Source of the DNA: Streptomyces ficellus
GTDB taxonomy: Bacteria > Actinomycetota > Actinomycetes > Streptomycetales > Streptomycetaceae
Assembly: GCF_030406405.1 (NCBI RefSeq)
Contig: NZ_JAUEPL010000005.1
Location: 62,001-126,000, forward strand
Length of the DNA stretch: 64,000 nt
Direction: 5' to 3'
In this document: piece after piece, positions 26,959-34,809 of the stretch
How positions within the stretch are numbered: position 1 is the first letter of the stretch
How the letters are laid out: each line of letters opens with the position of its first letter
The notes under the pieces: generated by a model
What the model saw: the letters and a program-made list of their open reading frames with translations, nothing else
Database searches by the model: none
What the model was told of the DNA's origin: nothing
Position numbers and translations under genes: made by a program

Positions 26959-28029
26959 CTAGCGCAACAGCCACGCCGCGTGTTTGTCCCGGGCGGCCTG
27001 GGCGAGGACTCCGCGGAGTGCTTCCCTTGTCCGGCCGCGCGTCTTGACGGCGTGGCAGTTCGGGCAGAGGGCGACCATCTGTGAGGGGTGGTCACGGCCT
27101 CCGGCGGCGATCTCTTCTACGTGGTCGACTTCGAGGATTGGCCGCCCGTCGTCGGTCACGTCGTCCGGCTGTCCGGGACACCGGGGGTTCTCGCACCGGC
27201 CTTCGCATCTGATGAGTACGGCTTCGCGGGCTTGCGAGATGCGCACCGGGCGGGAGTTGATACCGCTGGAGCGCTTTCCTCTTGTGGCAGCCTCGCGGTG
27301 CTCGGCTGCCTCAACGAGTCTGCGGTACTCGGTGCTCCGGTTCGGATGCGGCGACCGGTCCGCGCGGGGCGGGGGCACGTCAGGCACTCGGGCAAGCCGC
27401 TCGCACTGAGCATGCCGAGATGCGCCGATGGGGACTCCGCCCTTGCCGCAGACCGGGCACGGCTTGTCGCTTGCGACCGGCAGGTCCCTTCGAGCTGCCG
27501 GAACGGTAGGTGACGTGTGTGCGGCCCCCTCTCTCGGGAGCCCTGCAGGTGTCTGGGGTAGATCGGGGGCGGGTTCGTCCGGCCGGGCTCGCGCCTCCAT
27601 CTCTGCGCGGGCAGCGAGTTGGGCCCGGTAGACCTCGTCCAGTGCGCCCCGTGCGCGGCGGGGCTTCTTCATCGGCTGCTTCTGCGGCTTGCTGGTGAGA
27701 GGCGGGGTCTGGGCCTCGGGCTGATTTTGCTTCCGAGGCTTCTGCCCTTTCCCGCCTTCCGCCTGAGGCCTCCTGTTGATCCGGATGAGGTCGCGTCGCA
27801 TTTCGCGGGTGACCAGCCTGCGCTTCGGCAGACGTTCGCCTTCAGGCGGTGCGGCTGCCTCACTCTTGCGGCTTCCGGCCTTCTCCTTGGCCTTGTTCAG
27901 GGCTTGACGGCGCACTTCGGCGCGCTCTGCGATGCGGGCGGCATCGCTTGCCCTTCTTGCTTCGACCTCTTCGGGAGAGAGTCTGGCTGCGCGGGCCAGG
28001 AATTCGGCGATTCTCTTGCTCGACGCCAT
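26959..28029 (-). CDS. HNH endonuclease with long charged N-terminus
   Basis: 356 residues. ATG 28029 is chosen because GGAAGG precedes it by 4 bases; the frame runs further upstream without support. The N-terminal 200 residues are Arg/Lys/Glu-rich and probably helical (RIAEFLARAARLSPEEVEARR). A CPVC...C zinc patch lies near 200. The C-terminal HNH domain (about 275-345) has a CxxxC...CPNC zinc site and VDHVEEIAAGG...NCH. HNH nucleases nick or cut DNA, and phage and AICE relatives act in restriction, packaging or homing. It is cargo here, next to a membrane-protein gene on the same strand. Confidence 0.82.
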   Translation of the reverse strand: MASSKRIAEFLARAARLSPEEVEARRASDAARIAERAEVRRQALNKAKEKAGSRKSEAAAPPEGERLPKRRLVTREMRRDLIRINRRPQAEGGKGQKPRKQNQPEAQTPPLTSKPQKQPMKKPRRARGALDEVYRAQLAARAEMEARARPDEPAPDLPQTPAGLPREGAAHTSPTVPAARRDLPVASDKPCPVCGKGGVPIGASRHAQCERLARVPDVPPPRADRSPHPNRSTEYRRLVEAAEHREAATRGKRSSGINSRPVRISQAREAVLIRCEGRCENPRCPGQPDDVTDDGRPILEVDHVEEIAAGGRDHPSQMVALCPNCHAVKTRGRTREALRGVLAQAARDKHAAWLLR

Positions 28030-28314
28030 ATCACCTTCCTTTCGTGCCTTCCCCTGGTGTCGCACCAGGCTCACCTGAGTGGTCTCGAATGTGAGCGAAG
28101 GCGTTCCAACCATCCAGGCCCGCGCGGCGCTTTCGGATTCGGTGGCGAAGCCCCTCATCTCCTCTCATGCCGGCGGGATGTTGTGTACGGCCTCTATGTA
28201 GTTCTCAAGTATCAGCGCCTCGGGATGGGTCATGTCCCCCTGGACTGTCTTGCTTCAGTACCTAAATCTGGAGAGGCGCCGAGAAGGAACAGGGGTGCGC
28301 TCCAATCTGCGTCA

Positions 28315-28884
28315 TTAGTCGGTGCCGTCATCATCTAGCGAAATGCGAGCCTTCTCGATAAAGGCATCTATCGCCTCGTCCAACTTCATCCAGCGGTCAC
28401 GCCCCTTTTCAAATCTCACAGAAATGGGGTCTCCGCCGATAAGGCCGTGGTCGACGGTCATCATTGACTCCATTACATCGTGGGAGCAATCACATACAGA
28501 GCTTGCCACTTTACTCATCATTCCGGGGCCAGCCAGCCTTACTCGCACTGAGAGCTTCAATAGCTCCGTCCAAAGCCGATGCGATTCGTTCCACACGGCC
28601 TCCATGTCAGCGCCTTCTGACCCTCTGAGTGCAAGGGTGAGTCCCTCAGCGTCGGTTGGAACCGGAGCAAGGAAGAAGCGCGCAGCATGCGCCTCTTGGG
28701 CTGAAGCTGTAGAAATGAACTCCTCGTAGACCTCCTGCCGGGAGTCGCGGCGCTGTCGACGATGCTCGCCTCTCGCCGCAATCTTCGCCTGTTCCCGCGC
28801 TGACCATCCCGTAGCGAATGCCGCCCCCGTCGTGGCTACCGCACCCGCTAATGCACCCAATACCGCTGCAACCCCTGCATCCAT
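28315..28884 (-). CDS. membrane-anchored hypothetical protein
   Basis: 189 residues from ATG 28884. One N-terminal hydrophobic helix (about 3-27, GVAAVLGALAGAVATTGAAFATGW), then a basic helical stretch (REQAKIAARGEHRRQRRDSRQEVYEEFI) and a soluble helical domain to the end (WTELLKLSVRVRLAGPGMMSKVASSVCDC). I do not recognise a family. The type (one TM helix plus a helical cytoplasmic domain) is common among uncharacterised actinobacterial mobile-element genes. No clear ribosome site; possibly leaderless. 285 bp separate it from the HNH gene. Confidence 0.6.
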   Translation of the reverse strand: MDAGVAAVLGALAGAVATTGAAFATGWSAREQAKIAARGEHRRQRRDSRQEVYEEFISTASAQEAHAARFFLAPVPTDAEGLTLALRGSEGADMEAVWNESHRLWTELLKLSVRVRLAGPGMMSKVASSVCDCSHDVMESMMTVDHGLIGGDPISVRFEKGRDRWMKLDEAIDAFIEKARISLDDDGTD

Positions 28885-29148
28885 TGAACGCAGATTAGCG
28901 GTAAATCGTGACTGGCACACTGACTCTCGCCTTACCCACCACTCTCCCCAGCTCCCATCCCGTCCGCCGTCGACCCACACGTCTGTGGAGCAGGCGCGGT
29001 TCCCTCTACGGCGCCGACGAGTGTGGTCACGCGACGACCATCGCCCATGCTGCGGGGTGCTTGTGGCGCCTTCCATCAGATGGAGGCGCAATGGCCAATG
29101 GGGACCATGGCAAGCTTGAGCCGGTGAGGTGCGAAGAGGGGAGACGAC

Positions 29149-29610
29149 GTGTCGCAGCAGGCCAGCCCTCGGGGGACATTCCTGAAGATTGCCGATGCAG
29201 TGAAGACTCGGGTCGAGGCGGACCCCGACATGACGGAGCTGCCGTCTGCTGCTGATCTCATGCGCGACTACAAGGTCTCTCGGGGGGTCGCCCTCCGTGC
29301 GTTTGGTGCCCTTCAGAAGGAGGGCGTCGCCGAACCGGTGCCTGGTGGCCGGTGGCGCGTCGTACGGCCAGGCGAGCGAGCTGACCGGCGCCCGCTGGAC
29401 GCCCGGATCGCCGCCATCATCGCAGATGAAGGCCTCGCGGTCGGGGCACCGTTCCCCAGTGCTTCCGTTCTGGCAGCGCGGTTCGGAGTCTCACGTCCTA
29501 CCGTGACGAAGGCTTTGGACAAGTTGGAGGCCGCCGGCGTGTTGGCGAGCGGAGGGCAGGGCAAGGCGCGGACGGTCCGCGCCGTGCCGATTCGAGAGGA
29601 GCGTTCGTAG
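29149..29610 (+). CDS. GntR-type regulator with two winged-helix domains (KorSA-like)
   Basis: 153 residues from GTG 29149 (GGGGAG 8 bases upstream). There are two GntR-type winged helices in tandem: about 10-70 (LPSAADLMRDYKVSRGVALRAFGALQKEG) and about 82-150 (FPSASVLAARFGVSRPTVTKALDKLEAAGVL). No effector-binding domain. pSAM2-like elements use a GntR-family repressor, KorSA, to silence transfer and replication genes. Position in the control block, divergent from cargo, fits that role. A likely target is the dyad at 31568-31596. Confidence 0.82.
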   Translation: MSQQASPRGTFLKIADAVKTRVEADPDMTELPSAADLMRDYKVSRGVALRAFGALQKEGVAEPVPGGRWRVVRPGERADRRPLDARIAAIIADEGLAVGAPFPSASVLAARFGVSRPTVTKALDKLEAAGVLASGGQGKARTVRAVPIREERS

Positions 29611-29611
29611 C

Positions 29612-30178
29612 TTGTCGGAGCTGACGGAGTGGGCGTACCCCCTGGCGGAGTCGCTGCTTGCTGAACCGTTGCCACGTCGCTGGAAGCACTGCTTGGGGGT
29701 CGCTGAGCGGGCGCGCAGCATCGCGCCCATCCTCGGGGAGGACGCCGAGCTGCTGGAAGCGGCGGCAGTCCTTCATGACATCGGGTACTCGCCAGACCTG
29801 GCCAAGACGGGCTTCCATCCTCTGGACGGCGCCCGCTACCTCCGGGACGTGGCACACGCCGACGAGCGGGTCGTGAACCTGGTAGCCCACCACTCCTGTG
29901 CCTGGATGGAGGCGGAGGCTCGGGGTCTGCGCGAGGAGCTGGAATCCGAGTTCCCTCGCGACAGTGCGCACCTGAATGACGCTCTCTGCTACTGCGACAT
30001 GAACACCACGCCGGACGGTACGCCGACCAACCCGATCGATCGAGTCAACGAGATCGCCGGGCGGTACGGGCCCGAGAGTCTCATCGGCACGTTCATCCGG
30101 CGAGCCGAGCCGGAGATTCTCGCGAGCACGTCACGTGTCCTCGAACGGGTCGCCACCGCGAGGCGTCAGCCGATGTAG
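29612..30178 (+). CDS. HD-domain phosphohydrolase-like protein
   Basis: 188 residues. TTG start 29612, one base after the GntR stop, with AGAGGAG about 10 bases upstream. The HD signature is present: H in RRWKHCLGVAERA, the HD pair in AAVLHDIGYSPDL, a later H in VAHHSC and D in CYCDMN. HD proteins hydrolyse phosphate esters of nucleotides. Such genes recur in AICE control blocks beside Nudix genes; substrate unknown. The 3' end overlaps the convergent Nudix gene by 13 bp. Confidence 0.82.
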   Translation: MSELTEWAYPLAESLLAEPLPRRWKHCLGVAERARSIAPILGEDAELLEAAAVLHDIGYSPDLAKTGFHPLDGARYLRDVAHADERVVNLVAHHSCAWMEAEARGLREELESEFPRDSAHLNDALCYCDMNTTPDGTPTNPIDRVNEIAGRYGPESLIGTFIRRAEPEILASTSRVLERVATARRQPM

Positions 30179-30645
30179 GGAGCTGTCCGCGTGCCATCCA
30201 TGGCGTGCTCGATCCGGAGCCGCATGGTGGGGTGGACGTCCAACTGCGACAAGTCCGCTGGGTCGACCCAGCGGACTTGTGTCGTCTCGTTGCTCGTACG
30301 CAGCTCACCGCCGACGGGGCGTGCGCGAAAGCAGATGCTGAACTGCTGGCGGACCTCTCCGTCGTCGTACTGCATCACATGACCAGGGTCTGTGTAGATG
30401 CCGGACATGCTGACGACTTCGGCCTTGATGCCGGTCTCTTCCCAGACTTCGCGCACCACGGTGTCACTGATCGACTCGCCCGCGTCGTGGCCACCGCCGG
30501 GCAACGCCCAGCGGCCGTTGTCGGACCGCTGGATCATCAGCACCTGACCCGCATCGTTCTGTACGAAGGCCACGACTGACGGGACGACCGAGTTGGCCGG
30601 CGGGGCGTCGGGGTCGTGCAAGTAGTCGATGCGTCCCATGTTCAA
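30166..30645 (-). CDS. Nudix hydrolase (Pif-like)
   Basis: 159 residues. A complete Nudix box is present: GHDAGESISDTVVREVWEETGI fits G-x5-E-x7-REUxEExGU (shown here in two parts, GHDAGE and REVWEETGI, near 54-74). Nudix enzymes cleave nucleoside diphosphates linked to another group. In pSAM2 the Nudix-motif protein Pif blocks redundant transfer into cells that already carry the element, and this gene's position supports an analogous role. It follows the HTH gene on the same strand with overlapping ends. A 32-bp perfect palindrome sits inside its coding sequence (30249-30280). Confidence 0.85.
   Translation of the reverse strand: MNMGRIDYLHDPDAPPANSVVPSVVAFVQNDAGQVLMIQRSDNGRWALPGGGHDAGESISDTVVREVWEETGIKAEVVSMSGIYTDPGHVMQYDDGEVRQQFSICFRARPVGGELRTSNETTQVRWVDPADLSQLDVHPTMRLRIEHAMDGTRTAPYIG
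30249..30280. repeat. 32-bp perfect palindrome inside Nudix gene
   Basis: Each half is 16 bases (ACAAGTCCGCTGGGTC and its reverse complement), centred on GTCGAC. It encodes TQVRWVDPADL, near the conserved RWVDP segment of Nudix proteins. Perfect self-complementarity over 32 bp is unlikely by chance. Confidence 0.9.
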
Positions 30646-31400
30646 GCTCCCATGATGTCGCGGTCCGTGATCTGGCGAGCGCCTCCCCAGGTCTGCTCGA
30701 TGCTATTCGCATAGGTGTCGAACAGACCGCCACCCGGCATTCGCCGTAGGTGGTAGACCGGGGCCATGTAGGCGCCGATGCCGTAGACGTGGGGGTTGAC
30801 GAGCATCTCGTCATCGGACCGGTAGATGGAGTTGTAGAGCGTGGTCGCGTGTAGCCGGAAGCGGATTTCCGGGTGGCTCTCGAAGAGGGGCCGATAGTTC
30901 ACCAACGCGTTGCGGATCTTGCCGTCCATGATTCGGTGGCCCTCGTCTATGCCGCGCTGCCGGACCGCTTCGCAGTCGGGGTCCCCCAGCAGGATGCGCA
31001 CCTGGGTGGTCTCCTCAGCCTTCTTCTTCAGGAGATCCAGGAACACAGGGTCCTCGGACAGGAAGAGCCCCGAATAGACGAGCACGTCAAGGTTCTTCTC
31101 CGCCCGCGCGTACAGCTCACGCCAGAGAGTGGGCGGCACAGTGTGTCGATGGGGGTAGACAGCGACGATCTCTGCTTTGGTCAAGTCCGTCGCAGTGTTG
31201 ACCGCGCGGCTGTCGTCCCACAGCGTCGTGACGTCGACGTTGAGCGCTGCGGCCGTTGAGTACTGGTGTCGCCGGTACGGCACTTTCCCCTGCGTGATCC
31301 AGCGCTCAACCGTCTTCGGGTTGACTCCGATCTCGTCAGCCAACCCCTGAACGGTCATGCCACGGGCTAACAGAGCTGACCGCAGGCGTTCGTTGGACAT
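30642..31400 (-). CDS. HTH (XRE-like) regulator with PLD-like C-terminal domain
   Basis: 252 residues from ATG 31400 (GGGGGTG upstream; the longer frame has no ribosome site). N-terminal helix-turn-helix about 5-60 (MTVQGLADEIGVNPKTVERWITQGKVPYRR). The C-terminal 170 residues (KNLDVLVYSGLFLSEDPVFLDLL, TQVRILLGDPDCEAVRQRG) resemble phospholipase-D-fold regions seen in DUF5919-type regulators, but I see no clear HxK catalytic pair. It is translationally linked to the Nudix gene and probably co-regulates immunity or maintenance of the element. Confidence 0.75.
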   Translation of the reverse strand: MSNERLRSALLARGMTVQGLADEIGVNPKTVERWITQGKVPYRRHQYSTAAALNVDVTTLWDDSRAVNTATDLTKAEIVAVYPHRHTVPPTLWRELYARAEKNLDVLVYSGLFLSEDPVFLDLLKKKAEETTQVRILLGDPDCEAVRQRGIDEGHRIMDGKIRNALVNYRPLFESHPEIRFRLHATTLYNSIYRSDDEMLVNPHVYGIGAYMAPVYHLRRMPGGGLFDTYANSIEQTWGGARQITDRDIMGA

Positions 31401-31802
31401 CTGCACCCCCGATGGGACGTCTAGGGACTTCTTGACGGTAGCCAGAACTCCCTGAGCTGTCCATGTATGGGGTAACCAACTCCCCTCACCTGCACCGATG
31501 CTGATTGTGCGCCAGCAAGTCCGGCGCAAAGCCAAGCGGTTCCGTCGGTGTTACTTGACGGACCCCCATGCAGTACCTGTAAAACAGATACTGCATCCAT
31601 GGGGCGCATCGCTCGGCTGGGTGGCGGCTGATGCCGCATGCGCAGAGGGCGGGGACGCTGCAATCCCGCTAAAGGCCAGGGGACAGGGCTTCGGCCCGAC
31701 TGGCGAGGTGGCCCGGTGACCGCGAGCAACGGCCGGAGGGTGGGGACACAGGTCCCCCTTGCAGTGCTTTATCCCATCCGCCTCCGTGGAGAGGAGCGCC
31801 TG
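31401..31802. other. 402-bp divergent control region
   Basis: No gene is supported here. It separates the leftward HTH-Nudix unit from the rightward transfer/replication operon and contains the promoter-operator at 31555-31596. Confidence 0.6.
31555..31596 (+). promoter_or_regulatory. promoter with overlapping dyad operator for the transfer/replication operon
   Basis: TTGACG (31555-31560), a 17-base spacer and TGTAAA (31578-31583) face right. A near-perfect dyad, ATGCAGTAcCTGT-AAA-ACAGaTACTGCAT (31568-31596, 12 of 13 pairs), covers spacer, -10 and presumed start. A repressor bound there would block the operon. The GntR or HTH protein of the element is the likely binder. Confidence 0.65.
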
Positions 31803-31907
31803 ATGACCCAGCGAAGTACCTCGGCGTCGCTCGTGCTGGACCGGCACGACGGCTATGCCCACCGCGTCTCCCTGATCCGCCGCTCGGCGCACCGGGCTAG
31901 CCGGTGA
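31803..31907 (+). CDS. small 34-residue protein at head of transfer operon
   Basis: ATG 31803 follows a strong GGAGAGGAG by about 5 bases. The product (TQRSTSASLVLDRHDGYAH, then basic RRSAHRASR) has no domain I know. Small basic proteins of this kind occur at the start of AICE operons. It could be a leader peptide. Confidence 0.5.
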   Translation: MTQRSTSASLVLDRHDGYAHRVSLIRRSAHRASR

Positions 31908-31957
31908 CTCGCGGAGTCAAATCATCTGCGCAGCAGTGCTGCGGCCGGTTGCCTCCT

Positions 31958-31996
31958 CCGCCCGTCTGGGCCCCTCGCGGGGTGCCGTACGGGCGG
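31958..31996 (+). terminator. hairpin after small gene (attenuator-like)
   Basis: CCGCCCGT (31958-31965) pairs with ACGGGCGG (31989-31996), with an inner CCCC/GGGG stem. It lies 50 bp before the next start and could act as a partial terminator. Confidence 0.5.
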
Positions 31997-32043
31997 GGTT
32001 GAGGGGAGCCGGAACAATCCCGTTCGCTCCGTGAGGAGTTCTC

Positions 32044-32424
32044 ATGGCTGTTGTTGAGATCGTCTCGTTCGGTTACCTGCACGGTGCGCCGCCGGAGGCG
32101 CACCTGACCATCGATCTGCGTCACCACTTCCGGGACCCGCACGTCAGCCCGGAGCTTCGGTACATGACCGCAGACGACGAGCCCGTTCGCGCCGCGGTGC
32201 TGGGCACGCCCGGCATCGCGCATCTGGTCGGCGCCACGATCGCCGCGGTTGCCGCGTTCGCCTCGGGCCCCAGCGCCGGCCGGGTGGTCGTCGCGGTCGG
32301 CTGCGCGGGCGGCCGACACCGGGCCCCGACGTTCGCCCGCGCACTCGCCGACTGTCTGCGCGGTGCCGGGCACAGCGTCACCGTACGGCACCGCGACATG
32401 CACAAGGCCGTAGTGCAGCGCTGA
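32044..32424 (+). CDS. stand-alone RapZ C-terminal-domain protein
   Basis: 126 residues; GTGAGGAG precedes the ATG. The sequence follows the RapZ/YvcJ C-terminal domain: SFGYLHGAPPEAHLTIDLRHHFRDPH at the start and VVAVGCAGGRHRAPTFARALAD...VRHRDMHK near the end, matching the family GCTGGxHRS and HRD motifs. In full-length RapZ this domain binds small RNA; here the N-terminal P-loop kinase part is absent. It recurs in AICE operons; role unknown, possibly RNA or phosphosugar sensing. Confidence 0.8.
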   Translation: MAVVEIVSFGYLHGAPPEAHLTIDLRHHFRDPHVSPELRYMTADDEPVRAAVLGTPGIAHLVGATIAAVAAFASGPSAGRVVVAVGCAGGRHRAPTFARALADCLRGAGHSVTVRHRDMHKAVVQR

Positions 32425-32516
32425 CGGCTGGCTGCCTGTGGCCCCGGACCCTACGCCGGGGCTGCGGGGAGCCGGGCCGGATCGGCCGGCCGGGGCCCAC
32501 ACGCCAAGGAGTTCGC

Positions 32517-32675
32517 ATGTTCGGCAAGAAGCCGCAGCAGCAGTCCTCCGACCTGACCTCGACCGCTGGGGTCAAGCGCAGTCAGAAGGTCTACGACCGG
32601 ATCACGTCCGGCAAGTCCAAGAACGCCGCCGCTGAGCTGGACGCCGCCCACGGGCGTGGCAGCAAGCGCAAGTAA
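32517..32675 (+). CDS. small basic 52-residue protein
   Basis: ATG 32517 with AAGGAG 5-6 bases upstream. The product begins FGKKPQQQSSDLTS and ends in a Lys/Ala-rich stretch with GRGSKRK. Highly basic, probably nucleic-acid binding or structural; no family recognised. It lies in the operon between the RapZ-like and DUF6284-like genes and is followed by a strong hairpin. Confidence 0.6.
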   Translation: MFGKKPQQQSSDLTSTAGVKRSQKVYDRITSGKSKNAAAELDAAHGRGSKRK

Positions 32676-32697
32676 CCCACTGACACCCGCACGGCGC

Positions 32698-32728
32698 GCG
32701 CCCCCGGAGCTGCAATCTCCGGGGGCGC
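32698..32728 (+). terminator. strong hairpin within transfer operon
   Basis: Perfect 12-bp stem GCGCCCCCGGAG/CTCCGGGGGCGC with a 7-base loop, between two same-strand genes. Terminator or RNA-processing/stability element. Confidence 0.75.
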
Positions 32729-32765
32729 TGTCGAGCCGTAGAACCTGCTAGGGAGACCACGACTC

Positions 32766-33029
32766 ATGAAGCACATCGTTGCACTTCAGGCGGCTGTTAC
32801 CGCCACTGCGTTCGAGGGTGAGCCCACGGATGCGGAGCTGGACGCGATCGAGCGCGAGATGCCCGTCATTCAGGCGGAGGTCGAGCTGCTGGATGCACAG
32901 ATCACCGTCCTGGACCGGGTGCCGTCGCAGCTGGACACGCGGCGCATCCGCCGGGCGCGTCGCCGGGTACTGGCCGCGCGGCGGGAGCTGACGAACCGGG
33001 GCGTGGCGGGTTCGCCGGAGGTGGCCTGA
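32766..33029 (+). CDS. DUF6284-like small protein
   Basis: 87 residues; CTAGGGAG lies 9-16 bases upstream of the ATG. An acidic helical N-terminus (PTDAELDAIEREMPVIQAEVELLDAQI) leads to a basic end (RRIRRARRRVLAARRELTNRG). It resembles the DUF6284 family of Streptomyces mobile elements; function unknown. The stop overlaps the next start (TGATG). Confidence 0.65.
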   Translation: MKHIVALQAAVTATAFEGEPTDAELDAIEREMPVIQAEVELLDAQITVLDRVPSQLDTRRIRRARRRVLAARRELTNRGVAGSPEVA

Positions 33030-33316
33030 TGGCCGCCGGCACCTACACGGCGCAGATGGCCGTGAGCCGGTGGACAGGCCGCTGGCGCCTGTACGTGGCG
33101 CTGCTCGGTGAGCCGTCGTCGCAGTGGCCGGAGTACGAGTTCGGCGGCGCCGTGGTGCCGACGGTGGCAGCGCGTTCACGGGCGTTGAACGCCCTCGGCT
33201 ACGTGTTCACGGACGGCGCCGAATGGACCTGGACCGAGGACAGCACGGTTCCTGACGACGCCGCCTCCCCGGTCCTGCTGATCGCCTCCGCAGCTGTGCG
33301 GGAGGCGGGCCCGTGA
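33029..33316 (+). CDS. DUF6303-like small protein
   Basis: 95 residues, coupled by overlap to genes on both sides. WRLYVALLGEPSSQWPEYEF..VPTVAARSRALNALGY is the pattern I associate with DUF6303, a small family of AICE operons. No catalytic motif is visible; function unknown. Confidence 0.6.
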   Translation: MAAGTYTAQMAVSRWTGRWRLYVALLGEPSSQWPEYEFGGAVVPTVAARSRALNALGYVFTDGAEWTWTEDSTVPDDAASPVLLIASAAVREAGP

Positions 33317-34284
33317 ACGCTGTTCAGATCCGTTCAGCCGAGCGCGCCCTGTCGGCCGGTACCTGGCTGATCGTCTGCGGAGCGATGCTCTACTCGATCC
33401 TCACCGTCACCCCGCTCATGGCGAAGCACACGCCCGCCGCGTGGGACTGGACGGCACCGATCCTCCCGCTGGTGGTGGACGCCGCTGTCGTCATCGTGGT
33501 CCGCCTCGATGCCGTCCTGGCCCGTCTGGGCGGGCACGGTGGCCGGTGGCCGATCGCGCTGCGGTGGATGACCGGCGGCATGACCCTGGCACTCAACATC
33601 GCCGACTCCGCCCTGAAGAAGGACCTGGTCGGCATGGCTGTGCACGCGGTCGCGCCGCTGCTGCTGATCGTCACCGCAGAGACCAGCCTGGCCTACCGCC
33701 GCGCCATCACCGCCGCCCTTGCCGCCCTGGACGCCCGGCAGCATGCCGAGCAGATCGAGCGGGAGCAGGCGGCGGCACGGAAGCGGGAGGCGGAGGATCG
33801 GCGGGCTCGTGAGGAGCGCGAGCACGCCGCCTTGCTGGCGCGTGAACAGCGTGAGCATGAAGCCAAGTTGCTCCGTGAGCAGGCCGAGCGGGAGGCCGCC
33901 GCACGACGTGAGGAGGCCGAGCGTACGGCTGCTCGTGAGCGGGCGGAGCGGGAGGCTCGTGAACGCCGTGAACGCGAGCGTGAACAGCAGCAGCAAGAGC
34001 GTGAACGCCTTGAACGCGAAGCCGCCGAACGCCGTGAAACCGAGCGCCGACAGCGCGAGGAACGTGCGGCCCGTGAACGCGCCGCGCTCCTCGCTGGCGG
34101 TCCCGTGAACGAGAAAGTTGCCGAGGATCTGGCCCGCCGGATCGTCCACGCCGCGTTCCACGAGGGCCTGCCCGTGCGGTCCGCCGCCGACCTGTGCGGC
34201 TGGTCCATCGGCTGGGTCAGCACCCGCTACCAGGAACTCCGCGACGCCAAGATCACCCCTGCCCTTGAGGGAGTTTCAGCATGA
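33313..34284 (+). CDS. SpdB-like DUF2637 membrane protein with coiled coil and HTH
   Basis: 323 residues, GTG start overlapping the previous stop. About four TM helices occupy residues 10-135 (WLIVCGAMLYSILTVTPL, WTAPILPLVVDAAVVIVV, MTGGMTLALNIADSAL, HAVAPLLLIVTAETSLAY), the DUF2637 pattern of pSAM2/pIJ101 spread proteins. Then come about 120 residues of Glu/Arg coiled coil (EREQAAARKREAEDRR) and a C-terminal helix-turn-helix (VRSAADLCGWSIGWVSTRYQEL). Spd proteins help plasmid DNA spread between hyphal compartments after transfer. Confidence 0.82.
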   Translation: MNAVQIRSAERALSAGTWLIVCGAMLYSILTVTPLMAKHTPAAWDWTAPILPLVVDAAVVIVVRLDAVLARLGGHGGRWPIALRWMTGGMTLALNIADSALKKDLVGMAVHAVAPLLLIVTAETSLAYRRAITAALAALDARQHAEQIEREQAAARKREAEDRRAREEREHAALLAREQREHEAKLLREQAEREAAARREEAERTAARERAEREARERREREREQQQQERERLEREAAERRETERRQREERAARERAALLAGGPVNEKVAEDLARRIVHAAFHEGLPVRSAADLCGWSIGWVSTRYQELRDAKITPALEGVSA

Positions 34285-34787
34285 TCGCCATCGTCCGCGC
34301 CCGCACACTGCACAACCTCCGCACGGGCATTGCTGACGCTGAGGCGGCGACAGAGGCCGCCCGCAGTGAAGCCGAGCAGCGTCGTCAGGAAGCCGAGTGC
34401 GCCATCGACTCCGCGATCCGGGCGGAGACGGCCGTGGATGAACTGCGCGCCGCACTCGCCCGCGCCACCGCCGATGCCGCCCGACTCGAAGGCGAGCTGG
34501 AGACGCTGCGCGCCCAGTCCCTCCTGGACACCGAGGACCGGCAGGCGCTGCGAATGCTGCTGCGCATGACCCGCAAGCAGAACGGACCGGCTGACCGCGT
34601 CTACGTCCTCTTTCACTACGGGGAGCTGCACAGCGTGCACGCCACGGTGGACGCGGCAGAGGCCGCAGCCGAGGCCGAAGGCGCGCCCCGCTCGGGATGG
34701 ACCGCGCACACGCCGGGTGCCGCCCTGCCTCCGGCAACCGAGGTCCTGTGGCGGGTACAGCCGCTGCCCCTCGGAGGTGTCCGATGA
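34281..34787 (+). CDS. coiled-coil hypothetical protein of transfer operon
   Basis: 168 residues starting in the ATGA overlap with the DUF2637 gene. Residues 15-100 are Ala/Glu/Arg-rich heptads (ADAEAATEAARSEAEQRRQEAE), followed by a small alpha/beta part (RVYVLFHYGELHSVHATVDAAEAAAEAEG). No known domain recognised. Coupling to the spread gene suggests a structural partner. Confidence 0.65.
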   Translation: MIAIVRARTLHNLRTGIADAEAATEAARSEAEQRRQEAECAIDSAIRAETAVDELRAALARATADAARLEGELETLRAQSLLDTEDRQALRMLLRMTRKQNGPADRVYVLFHYGELHSVHATVDAAEAAAEAEGAPRSGWTAHTPGAALPPATEVLWRVQPLPLGGVR

Positions 34788-34809
34788 AGTCGCCGACAGG
34801 GGTGACGTC

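Noticed and set aside
28030..28158. N-terminal extension of the HNH gene to 28158
   Set aside because: The GGAAGG ribosome site directly precedes ATG 28029 and falls inside the extension; the added residues look random.
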